Assembly (NCBI GenBank): GCA_016110215.1
Contig: JADWQD010000019.1
Coordinates: 186,001-250,000, forward strand
Direction of reading: 5' to 3'
Source: Capronia americana
Lineage: Eukaryota > Ascomycota > Eurotiomycetes > Chaetothyriales > Herpotrichiellaceae
Length of the DNA: 64,000 nt
The position numbers and the translations under genes are program-made. Under the pieces are notes generated by a model. The model was not told the DNA's origin and made no database searches. It was given only the letters and a program-made list of their open reading frames with translations. Shown piece by piece: positions 33,621 through 44,200 of this stretch. Position 1 is the first letter of the stretch. Each line of letters opens with the position of its first letter.

Positions 33621-35015
33621 CTAACTTCTGTACCGGCATTCTTCATTATAGTGACCCTCATGGCGGCACCGAAGGCACCATGCTTCGTCCTGCGTATGGG
33701 CAAACGGACATCGATTCCCGGGGTGATGGGTGGTGCGATTACACCTCCTGGTTTTCCACAGCCGGAAATCCAATTTTGGATTGTCCCGGAATAGGTTTCG
33801 CTCCTCGTCACTATGGCGATAACCACATTCGCCTCTTTTCTTGCAGCGGACACGGTCAGGACATGGCTGAGTCTGGCGTAAGCCGCGACGATGGTCTTTC
33901 CCCAGGTCGGATCGAGCCACCGTTTGCCAGCCGCTGTTGTCGTCGGGGTCATTGAGACCTTGCATCTCTTCGTTTCCCCTGCGTCCACTCTCAGGTTCTG
34001 CGGTGCTAGACGGCTTAACTTTGCGTTCGACATGTTTGTGCTCTTCTTCCGCTGTGACATCCGTGGAGTATTGGCCATTATCATCTGTCAACGGCGCATA
34101 CATATTGCTAGCTTCGACCGTGGCCGGGAGGTCCTCATGGAAACGACTTGCGTACTCGGGCCATGACAGCACTGTCAAACTCTCCTTAAACAGCTCCCGT
34201 GCATTGCGGATCATAGCCTCGATGTTCTTTACCTTCGGAAACTCCACAAATACCTCCGTCCCTGTTTTGGACAGAGTGATGTAGAACAAGCGGCCCAACT
34301 GAATGAGCGGCGGCTCGCAGACGAAAGCTTCGAGGTTATCCCCGCCCGGGTCGGCAAACCCGCAAAGCACGATCGTCTGGCCGGGATCAATTCTCTTGCT
34401 CTGTCGGGTAGAGCGGAAATTGGTGAAGGAAATCTTGTCGAATATCCAGTCCAGATAGTGTACCGACAGCAGACCGTCCTCGGAGTTCAGCTTCAAGTAC
34501 TCCGTAGAGATTCCCGACTTCCAGGCCCACAGCTCCACTCGGATGTCATATTCCAGCACTTTCTTGATTGGTGGGAGCAGGTCGCGGTCTCCAGTGATGG
34601 CGACAAACGTTGTATTGGCCTTCTGCTGTCTGATCCCCGAGTCATACTTGGCCCCAACGCTGAGTTCGGTGGCTTCAGAGCTCAGATCCGTCGCCATAGA
34701 GTTATCCACCTCCTTCTCTTTACCGTGCGCGCGATCGTAGATCTTGGTCTTGAACTTAAACTTCTTGAACTCTTTCCACACGGAATCGTTAGGCGGTGGG
34801 CGAGAGCCATAGAGAAACGAAGGGCCTTGGCTGCGGTCTTTTCGGAGCACGCCGACCAGTTTCCCGATGTCAATTCTGAGGCGCGGGTCGCTGTCGCTAT
34901 CGGTCAGTTTTGGCATGTGGCTATTCCCCGAGGCGGCGAATTTTTGGGCCTCGATCCAGATGTTGGAGTCATCCACGAAGAACATGCAGGTCTCGGTCGA
35001 TTCGCTACTCATCAT
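33621..35015 (-). CDS. NYN-domain RNase-like protein with CCCH fingers and a zinc knuckle
   Basis: Single exon, 464 aa. The N-terminal half is a NYN (PIN-like) domain: MFFVDDSNIWIEAQ with the first acidic pair at 15-16, FLYGSRPP, KYDSGIRQQKANTTFVAITGDRDLLPPIKKVLEY with the TGDRD acidic cluster, then VELWAWKSG. This fold is found in metal-dependent ribonucleases that degrade or trim RNA. A variable linker follows. The C-terminus has C-x5-C-x5-C-x3-H (CPDRVRCKKRGECGYRH), a second Cys/His set (CNRTTHHPGNRCPFAH) and a CX2CX4HX4C zinc knuckle at about 447-460 (CLRCRHEGHYNEEC). The layout, nuclease-like domain plus RNA-binding fingers, argues for an RNA-targeting role; nuclease activity is inferred. 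The next gene upstream on the same strand encodes a DUF4238 protein. Confidence 0.88.
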   Translation of the reverse strand: MMSSESTETCMFFVDDSNIWIEAQKFAASGNSHMPKLTDSDSDPRLRIDIGKLVGVLRKDRSQGPSFLYGSRPPPNDSVWKEFKKFKFKTKIYDRAHGKEKEVDNSMATDLSSEATELSVGAKYDSGIRQQKANTTFVAITGDRDLLPPIKKVLEYDIRVELWAWKSGISTEYLKLNSEDGLLSVHYLDWIFDKISFTNFRSTRQSKRIDPGQTIVLCGFADPGGDNLEAFVCEPPLIQLGRLFYITLSKTGTEVFVEFPKVKNIEAMIRNARELFKESLTVLSWPEYASRFHEDLPATVEASNMYAPLTDDNGQYSTDVTAEEEHKHVERKVKPSSTAEPESGRRGNEEMQGLNDPDDNSGWQTVARSDLGKDHRRGLRQTQPCPDRVRCKKRGECGYRHSDEERNLFRDNPKLDFRLWKTRRCNRTTHHPGNRCPFAHTQDEAWCLRCRHEGHYNEECRYRS

Positions 35016-35759
35016 GTATGGTGTCTGCTAATCTAGCAGCAGCCAATGTTGGGATATATTCCAATGTCCCTCATGTCCCATTAGGCAGACATTGTGACCT
35101 GGCATCGCCCCGCGCCTGTCCACCTCGGTTGACCTGCCTTGCGTAAGTCCATGGCCAGATGGTCGATTTTGTCCTCACTCTCAAATGTTTCCTTTCGTCC
35201 AGTCCGTATACTGTTTTTAACGGTGTCCTCTCAGTAAGTTGTTGTCGATGGCGTCGATAAGGCTCAGGCGGGTATTGCACAACCGGTTGAATGTACTGGA
35301 GACTGCGAAATCTAAACAGAACTTGCCATTATATCTCTCAGGAGCAACAAGAAGCAATATTCTCACCTTCTCACCCGCCTCTCACCCTCCCTTCACCTAT
35401 CTAGTTATCCACCCCTTCTAAACCGCCCTTAGCTAATCCCACAGTAGATGATCCTAATTCTTTCCCCAAGGATATAACCTCCCCCGCGAGATCTTGTAGT
35501 TTGGCTCTGTTTAACCTCGAAAAGTAGAGCCGGAATCTCTAGTCCTGATGATCTTAAACACCTTCTCTAAAGCAAAGGAGCACGCTAAGAGATACCAATA
35601 AATGTCGGCATAAAGCGAGCGGAAAGGAAAGGAATGATACCGCGGTTCTAGGGAGGTCGACGTCCGCAATGAGTACGCTGCAGGGGGTTTCTTCATTACC
35701 TTTGATCTTCATACATTACCCATAGCTCAGTCATCCAAGTGTTTGGTTTCACCAGCCTT
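35016..35759. other. Intergenic, AT-richer segment, possible repeat relic
   Basis: 744 nt between two minus-strand genes. The part 35260-35700 differs in composition from its surroundings (ctaaaccgcccttagctaatc-like text, AT-richer) and recalls degenerate transposon DNA, but no conserved domain, terminal repeat or target-site duplication could be made out. Confidence 0.4.
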
Positions 35760-38202
35760 TCAAAATTGCCCCGGAGGCCTGGTGGTCGTGAACGACATGT
35801 CCCTCTGGAATTTATAGCCACAGGAAGGATACACGATGCTGAAAAGGACCCGTTCCAACGCGTGCAAGTCTGGAGCCGACAGGCGGTTTCGTAGAAGATC
35901 CGAGAAATTCCTCTTCACCAGCACGCGTACCGCCATTTCGACATTTTCTTCCGCTGTCCAGAACGGATTCCGATAGCCCTGAGGACCCAGTCGGACCATG
36001 CTCCTGTAGTGTTTCGCCTTTTCTTCAACCGCCGGGATGCCTAGACAGCGAGGTAATTAGAAAACGAAGTTCGCTCATGGGTAACATGCTGGCTTGCCGC
36101 AATCACAGATACTGCCTGCGCTGGAGGTTAGCCACCATCGGACGGAGACGACGAGAATACCCTGACCTGAGGATTCAAAGGCAAGAGATTTGATCCGCCT
36201 GAGACGTTGAAACCCATTTTCATCCAAGGTGATGTTAGCGGCTAGGTCGAAGTCCGGGTTTCCGACGAGCTCAGCATGATTCAGAGTGGCGAAATGCATC
36301 AAGCGACATAGATCGTTAGTGCTGAACAGGTGACACACTGTGGCACTGTTCGTTAGAAAGGGAACGGCGTTACGAAGTGGTCTGCATTGGAAGTGAGTGA
36401 TATTCACCATTGACAAGGACATCCTCCGGTCCATCCGTCATATCGTCTGAAGCGGGTTGTGGTCCAGCCGTTCGGTTCTTCAGAAGCATATACCTAATAC
36501 GTTTGAGATAATACCACACACGGCGAGCAGGAAGCTGGAAGTACAGCTCTCGCAGGTTTACCCGCACTTTTTCCCTGAAACCCTCGTCAAGCCCTTGAGT
36601 CCAGACATCGATTTTGATTCTCAAATTGAGCATTTTGGCGGATTGGTCCAGGTCTTTTGGCACCATAATGGCACTTCCCCCTGTAGGATACATCTTCAGT
36701 GGGACAATACTTTCTTTCATCGCGATGTCGAGCTCACCAAGTTTCATGTAGAGCCTCATAAACTCAGAAGGTTCCCTCGGGAGGCAATCCGCCAACATCT
36801 GACCCAAGCTTTCGTGTTCTTCTTCCTCATTGACTCTTGCTTTCTGCACTTGATATACGGCTTTGGTGTTGGAACCTAGTAGTGTCGCAGCCTGCTCTAG
36901 CTTTTTTAGGCATACCAGTCTTGGGTCATTGGCCACGTCGAAGCAGATCTTGAAGCAGTGTGGCTTGCTGCGCTCGCATGGCATGCCCAAGTAGTATTCC
37001 AGGGTGCTGCGAGCTCCAAGCCGAGAGTTGAACACAATCGTCGAGATGTGACATGACTGTTCCAGCATGACGCAATTGATCTTGTTGACATGCTCGGTTG
37101 AGATGGGGAAGAAACGAAAGCAGAATTTGTGGTGCGAACGAAGGGACCCATCCTCACCATCAAGAAACCTGATGCGCCCATCGACAAGCTGAGTGTATGA
37201 GTTGCGTGCTTTAGTGACGGGCAAATCTTCGAGGATGGAATTCGCGGCCAGAGGGTTGTTGTGTTGAACGGCATTCATCCTCATCATAGTCTCCCTCCAA
37301 TGCCTCACCTCTGCGTTAGAATCTTCTTCTAGAACGGGCAATAAGAAGCTTCGAAGGACCATCGTCAACTTTGGCGTTATGACAGCGAATCCGTGGAACT
37401 CGGTATAGCTCGTCTCTGCGGCTTCACTTGTGTCGGGGTCTACCTCCAGACTCACCGGCCCTTCGTATATGCTGTAGGCGTTTTCCGTCAAGAGGAACTC
37501 ATCATCATCGCTAGAGGGCGTGCAGAAGACGAGGTACATCATCTGTGTATAGGCGATGAACCACTCTGCATCGTCAGGGTAAGCGGATTCCCTCAGCTTC
37601 TGCATCCATTCAAACTTCAGGTCCATCTCCAACTCCAACATCGCCTTGATATTATGAAACCATACGTCGATGGGCTTTTCAAAGCCTTTCTCGCGCATGT
37701 ACTTCAGGAGCGCCTCCCTGTCGTCGGCGTTGTAGCCTTCCGCACTGTCGTGATAGAACCGCTTGTGGAATGTCGAGCCTCGGTATTTCATGATAAAGAG
37801 AAATTTGCGCAATACATCTCGGTCTGGACGGATAATCCACACCTCCCCTGCTCCCGCTTCAAAGGTCTTGCGGATCGTACTGATGATTCTGCCGACGCGT
37901 GCCTCGAGCTGGGCAAGCTGCTTCTCGAGGTATTGTTGGTTGACAGCATTTGTAAAGTCTCGATACATGTCCGTCAGCCCGAACGTGCGGGATACGGGAG
38001 TCTCAATGACCTCCGCATTGGCTCCAGCGAGATTGATTGCATGGAGCATTGGGTGGCCGGGACGGTAACCATCCTTCCGCTCGTGTTTCCCGCGTTTTGC
38101 AGCTCCTTTCGGTGGCTTATAAGGGTGTGCGAAATTCTGAAGGATGAATCGCGGGATGAAATGATGATATTGGGATTTGGCCAGAGTGGATGATGATGCC
38201 AT
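35760..38202 (-). CDS. DUF4238 family protein
   Basis: Three exons: 36408-38202, 36167-36337 and 35760-36040; introns of 70 and 126 nt. The product is 748 aa, and the last two exons restore a hydrophilic C-terminus (NVCHLFSTNDLCRLMHFATLNHAELVG and GIPAVEEKAKHYRSMVRLGPQGYRNPFWTAEENVE). The N-terminus has the DUF4238 signature YHHFIPRFILQNFAH, followed by VSRTFGLTDMYRDF and EKQLAQLEARVGRIISTIRK. Then come a helical middle (FLFIMKYRGSTFHKRFYH, MMYLVFCTPSSDDDEFLLTENAYSIYEG) and a long C-terminal extension specific to fungi. DUF4238 is common in bacteria and its biochemical activity is not established; the HH...PRF motif looks like a metal or catalytic site. No membrane segment or targeting signal is visible. 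Confidence 0.85.
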
Positions 38203-38800
38203 CTTGCCTCCACACGGTACACCACCCAGGTGTACAAGGGGTTTGACGTATCTGGTTTCAGCTTCGAGCCGGCATGGTGGTCGTCATAAGAGGCGTGTTG
38301 ACCTGATCTGGTCCGGTCGAGGGGGGCCGTGGGCAGTGCTGGCCCGTCCGCCGAAGATATCGTTGGATGTTGCAACCACGGCCAGGAGGTGAGCAACCGA
38401 CGACAAGCCTCGAAAGGCTTTTTGAATTGATAGAATTGCAAGAGCTGATCGAGGTGTTGGGTGCACAACCCCGCAGAATCCAGCCTGCGGTTGCCTTGTG
38501 AGCCAGCCATGTGAGGCGCGGACTGGCATGACAACGTGATTGGATCTGCGTGGCAGAAGATGCCCGACTGGGGAAACCGGTGTAGATGCGACAAGTCAAC
38601 TTCGCTATGATTCTACCTACCGCATACGAGGCGGGTACTGGATTTGACGAGGAGGAGGATGATCGCCCGAAGACTATCCAGCGAAACACACACCAAGATC
38701 AGGAGGCGATAATAGTCGGACAGTCAACCACAGGATCCCCTGGGAGCCGAAGGGTTCGTATTCTCTATCAAGACTCTATCCAGACTTCCAGTCTCCCAGG
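38203..38800. other. Promoter of the DUF4238 gene
   Basis: 598 nt between the DUF4238 start and the TauD-type stop. No supported frame. Confidence 0.5.
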
Positions 38801-40110
38801 TCAGACTTGCGGACTGTTAAAGTACAGCTTGGTCTCCTCGAAGCTGGCCTCCTCTCCGCCCAACCTCCAAATCCTCTGACTCAAGCTCTCACTCCCATCG
38901 CCTTCTGTCACCGGAATCGGCTTCTCGCCAAAGATCGCCGTCCGTTTGCCCTCCCGTTTACTCGGATCATATCCGCCCGGAATCGCACGGTGGACCACCA
39001 CGCGGTTATCCCAGAACGCAACTGCACCGGGCGTCCATTTCCAGCGGACTGTGAGGTCGTCTGCGGCGTGGAGGTGCTCCCGCAGGAAGTTCAGTGTGTG
39101 AATTGATTCTTGGCCTTTGAGTTCGGAAATGTGCACTATGAAGGCTGGGTTGTAGTAGAGGGATTTGACTTTGGTGACCGGGTGGACACGGACCTGCACA
39201 AGGTGGGTAAGTCGAATACAACTTCTCGCATGGCATTTGACGCTGACAAACGGAGACCTACCAAAGGATGCTCACGACGAACGGGGCCGCGGAAGGGCTG
39301 ATAGCCGTTGTTTATGGAATTGATGAAGCTGGCCTGTCATCCATCTGTCAATCTGGTGTCCTAGTAAGACGGGAAGCATCAGCCACCTCAGAGCTGTGAA
39401 CCGCGTGCAGTCCGTCAAATGTCTTCTGGAAGATTGGGCTCAATTTGTCGTAGAGCGCCGTCTGGCTTGTGAAGATCGTGTCACCTCCTGCTTCTGGTGT
39501 TCGGATCATCCGCAGCATGGTATAGGCCGGAGGGTTGGCCTCGAAAGAGTGGTCGCAGTGATATTCGCCGCCAAAGTCGCCGTATTTACGGATGTCGCTG
39601 TTGCGTCCGAGGATGGTAACGTGCTTGGGATCTTGTTGATTTGGATCGCGGTCTTGCTACATGTGGAATGACTTCAATGAGCATCCAGGACGGGGCGTCG
39701 TGCCATCTCTGGCTTGAATGAGGACCGACTCACAATGCCATAGTGCCCAGTTAGCTCATATTGTTGATCGAGCGTCAGATCCTGGTCTCTGAAGAAGACA
39801 ACGCCTCGCTGCACCCGACATAAGCAGAGGCCCTCGTCACCACTCGAAGCGAACGCCCTCATACCTCGGCCACCAACAAAGCCAACTCATCCTTCTGCTT
39901 GTTTGTGAGTTGACTCAACTGGATACCCACGAGCTCAGTCCCAATGTAGGGAGTCAACTTGCGGACTTCCTTGGCTGCCGAGAGAAGCGACTTCTTCTCC
40001 GGGTCAGCGAAGAAGGCGCGGTCTGTGGGCGGTTCAAATTCTTTGACCGGGGGATCAGGGGCTTGATAAGAGAGCACTTGCTCTGTGATACCGGTGTGTG
40101 TAGCAGCCAT
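38801..40110 (-). CDS. TauD/TfdA-type Fe(II)/2-oxoglutarate dioxygenase
   Basis: Five exons: 39865-40110, 39734-39808, 39387-39656, 39262-39333 and 38801-39193. All four introns are phase 0 (53-77 nt) and restore the family sequence. The product is 351 aa. The double-stranded beta-helix carries RGVVFFRDQDLTLDQQYELTGHYG, the iron ligands His140 and Asp142 in GEYHCDHSFE, the oxoglutarate segment GGDTIFTSQTALYDKL, the distal ligand His289 in WDNRVVVHRAIP and a following basic segment (KREGKRTAIFGEKP) for the cosubstrate carboxylate. Fungal members act on taurine and other sulphonates, on xanthine-like or other small acids, and as tailoring oxygenases. Substrate cannot be told; sulphonate desulphonation is one possibility. 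No targeting signal. Confidence 0.93.
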
Positions 40111-41267
40111 GGTGGGCAGTCGGGACGGTGGCTTTCACGCAAAGAGATCTTTGAAGCGGCGAGGCACGGATACCTGGCTTTGGGGATTGTTGGATTCAAG
40201 TTCTGAAATATGACGACGCGCAATATCAGTAATCTCTCACACTAACAGCCATCTTTGGACCTGTTGTCTACAGTGGCGGGGTTCAAGAAGCCCCGAGGCC
40301 CCTCATGTTTGCGTGATCATACAGCGCCTTGCCATATCAGGGTCAAAGTTGCGGGCTCGATAGAGGGGTTGCATGCGCAATTGATGCTGCGATTGACGTG
40401 CTGCATATGTGATATACGCGCGCGGAGCTGTGAGTGGGCAGCCGTCTTGAGGCCTTGATAGTCCGGCTGACCGGCATGTCAACACCATTGATACATGGCC
40501 GGTTTGAAGCAAGAGACTGAGGCTCACCAGTCATCGACAGCGACCACCTGAGATTAATAGTCTTCTGGGACTGCGTTCCATTGCTTATCGCTCAATTGCA
40601 TTCGCGCGAGGCTGTAGCGCCTGCCTGCCGCCATCAGGAACATTCTATCTTTATGTTAGAGTACAATTGCAATCGCAGACTCGCTTTTCTGGCCTCCTTG
40701 GTCCGGATCGGTCAGTTCACCATCGAATACTACGCATCCCCCTTGCCAGCTAGAGCCCCTCATCACTGAGCTACCGAATCCCCCATTGCAGCATTCAATG
40801 CTGTGTCATGCCGCCACTCCGGCCCAATCGATGATCATCACCAGGTCCCCCGCCACCCCTATGCAAATTCATCTCCCGAAACAAGGCTCATTCTGCTCTT
40901 CACTCGTCAAGTGAAAAGTCTCTATCCACCCCGTACTGCAAGCAAGGTAATATTTTCGAATCTGGTCGAAAAAAGAAGCACACGTAATAAAACCATCCAA
41001 CGCCGTCGCTAATGTGCAAGTGTTTGTTTTTGGTGTAGAAAACATCGGTGGCCGAAAATATGCGGCGGAGCACTCCCACAAGGAGCCTCCTCTTTCCCCG
41101 GGGAGCAATTTAGTGGCCACGAAAAGCAGTGCGTGAAAAGCACGAAGCCGCCTGATCAGAATTCAAGCTGAAGACAGAAGATCAAGTTAATGGATCCGTC
41201 GTTCGTCTTGTGTCTGACTTGTGCGATTTGATTTGACATTACCGTCATGTGGTAGTACAAGGAGGCA
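40111..41267. other. Intergenic, no gene seen
   Basis: 1.16 kb between the TauD-type start and the RPB1 stop, both minus strand. It holds the promoter of the dioxygenase and the 3' flank of RPB1. No coding frame supported. Confidence 0.5.
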
Positions 41268-44200
41268 TCAATCCTCCTTTGGAGAAGTTGGCGAATATTG
41301 TGGACTATTCGGGGAGTATTGAGGGCTGGTAGGGGACTGATTCCTAGCCTGAGGACTTCTAGGAGAAGCATTGTACACCGGGCTCGTAGGCGAGTACGAT
41401 GGACTGGTCGGCGAAGACGGGCTGGTAGGGCTGTAGGTTGGCGAGGTGGGGGAATAGCTCGGCGAAGTGGGAGATTGCTTGTTGCCACCACCACCATACA
41501 TGGGACTCGTTGGGCTGTACATCGGTGACGTCGGACTGTAAACTGGCGACGTAGGCGATGTCGGAGATGTTGGGCTGAAAGCCGGCGAAGTCGGAGAATA
41601 GCTGGGAGAAGTCGGCGAACCGTAAGCCGGGGACGTCGGTGAGTAGTTTGGCGACGTCGGGGAGTAGCTGGGTGAAGTCGGAGACTGATAGCCAGGAGAA
41701 GTCGGCGAGTACGCAGGCGAGGTCGGAGTGAAGGCAGGACTTGCCGGGGAGAACGATGGCGATGTCGGACCGAAACCAGGGCTGGTGGCGCCAAACATCG
41801 GAGATGTTGGTGAGTAACCAGCAGTGGGCGAGAAGCCGGGCGAAGTTGGACTGGTCGTTCCGAACGGACTGGCAGGTGAATAACCACCAGGGCTTCGTGA
41901 CCCATAAGGGCTGAAACCTCCAGCTCCACCAAACCCAGGTTGATAGTCGGTAAAGCCGCCTGGAGTTTCTGAACCAGGAGCCGCAATGGGCGAGAACGAG
42001 GCACCGTAATCTGGGGATCCCAAGTAGCCATTGTCCTGCATGGGCGAGCCGGTATCATAGGGAGTAGCAGCACCTTCGAGGAGTTGCTGGCTGGTCTTGA
42101 TGCCAATAGGTCCGCCAAGTCCATATCCACTGTTGGCTGGTAGGGTGGCCAGCATGGCCTGATCCAAAAGGATCTCCATGGTTCCAGTACCAACCGGTGC
42201 ATGTTGACCGAGGATAATATTCTCCGAAACACCCTTGCAGTCGTCCAACTCGCCAGCGGCAGCGGCCTCAAGCAAGATCTCAACAGTCTGTTCGAAGGAA
42301 GATCTCATCAGAGCACCAGTATCGGATTTGTTGATACCGTGACGAGTGACGGCCATGACATACCCACGCGAAGTCATGACATCGCAAAGAATGCCCAAGT
42401 GACGCGCGTTGACATAAGAACCGTCAAACGAGAGCACTTGGGTCAACTCGCGCAAGATCGCAGCACGAGTAGCTTCAATACCGAGCACCTCAAAGACCTC
42501 AGTGAAGCGGTTGGTGTAAGTGCGAGTGGCATCAACTCCTTCTACCGCAAGCACCTTGGCGAACGCACTGCCCGTTGTCTCAAGAACATACTCGTTGCAC
42601 TCAGGGTCACTCTTGGCCATGAAAACGGAGCCATCTGGCTTGATGATGGAACGGCTCTTCTGGTCAATGAAGGCTCGCTCCACACCAGGAACACCGTGGA
42701 AAGTCAGATGGTCAAGCATTTCGTTCAGGAAGCGTCGCAGGATCTCGTCATCTTCCTTGCGCTCGTCGTCTTCATCTTTGCCATAGTTCTGAACAAGACG
42801 AATGCGGACAACTTGCTCATCAGCGTTTCTGTCACTGTAGATGACTGCGAGGTCTTTGCCATAGGTAGACTTGATCTTGCCAGCAACCTGGGCAATGTCA
42901 AGACCTTTGTCAAGAAGCTTCGCACGGCTGAGGATGACACGCAGCATCCATTTGGAGTGAAGGGCAAGGTCGGCTTCTCCATCTTCAGGGAGGATGAAGT
43001 AAGCATCGACCATATCAACATCCTCAGGAATGATGGTGTTCTGAATATCAGGATCATACCACAACTCGCATGTCTCTGCCACAGATCGGAGGTTGGTGTG
43101 CTGGATCTGACTTCGCAGGAGCTTGGCAGCATCCTTGTCACCGGTGTTTTCAGGAAGCTGGTAGACAGACATTGACGGGGTTCGGATATTCTGAGACACG
43201 TTCAAGATTTCTTTGAGACGCGGCACACCCAGCGTGACGTTCTTGGCCGACACACCAGTGAAATGGAAGGTATTCAGAGTCATTTGCGTAGCAGGTTCAC
43301 CGATGGACTGAGCGGCTAGGACACCAACCATCTCGCCCGGAGCGGCATTTGCAGCGGTGAACCGACTCTCAACTGCACCAATGATGTTGTCGAACGCTAG
43401 TCTGTTGACACCATGCTCGAGAACCAGTCGCTTGTACGCCAGTCGAGAGCGGAGTTGAGCCTTCAAGAGGAGTGTCGCATTGTCTTGAGCCTCTTTGGAG
43501 ATAGGGTCATCTCCGCGGACAATGACAAGCCGTTCCAACAGTTGGTTGACTGCCGTAAGCGCATAGCGGGGATCAAGATCAGTCTTGTCACCACGGCGGA
43601 TCTTGAAGTTTTTCTGAGCCTGATCAATGATGCGCCCGATGTTGAGAGGCAATTGCATCGAGTCTTCGGTGCCTTTGCCCATATTCCGCAGTAGCTGTTG
43701 AGATTCCTTCAAGTTCGCAAATTCGAGGTCGAACATTTCCTGTAGCTCAACATCACCCTGAATCTCTCTGGCCTGTAGCAGTCTACCCTTCCACATTGAG
43801 ACATCGCCACTCATGATATCCACATGGTAACGATCGTTGAAGGCTTTAGTCGACATGGTGATGATATCGACTTTCTGGTTTTCAATGTGTGCACCGTCCA
43901 GACCGTCCTCGCCGTAGATGAATTGGACGATGTTGCCGCGAGAGTCGCGGACCGTCGAGTCATATTTAACAGTGACTTCCTCAAGAGCCTTGACTAGTCG
44001 ACGTTGAATATACCCAGTTTCGGCAGTCTTGACAGCTGTATCGATGAGACCCTCGCGACCGGCCATGGCGTGGAAGAAGAACTCCGTGGGTGTCAGACCA
44101 CGAAGGTAGGAGTTCTCAACAAAACCTCTCGAGGGCGCAGAATAATCGTCCTTCGTAAAATGAGGGAGACTGCGATACTTGAAGCCGAAGGGAATGCGTT

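Noticed and set aside
33581..33955. 124-codon open frame on the plus strand after the IDO relic
   Set aside because: It is antisense to the zinc-finger end of the NYN gene and does not continue the IDO sequence.
36382..36407. 26-nt intron in the DUF4238 gene
   Set aside because: Too short and leads to an early stop. The 70-nt intron 36338-36407 restores frame and a coherent C-terminus.
41156..42283. Arg/Leu-rich open frame of 375 codons on the minus strand
   Set aside because: It is an alternative-frame reading of the RPB1 CTD repeats, which explains its repetitive composition.
42201..43175. Long open frame of 324 codons on the plus strand
   Set aside because: It lies fully antisense to RPB1 and has no family resemblance; open antisense frames are expected opposite a biased coding sequence.
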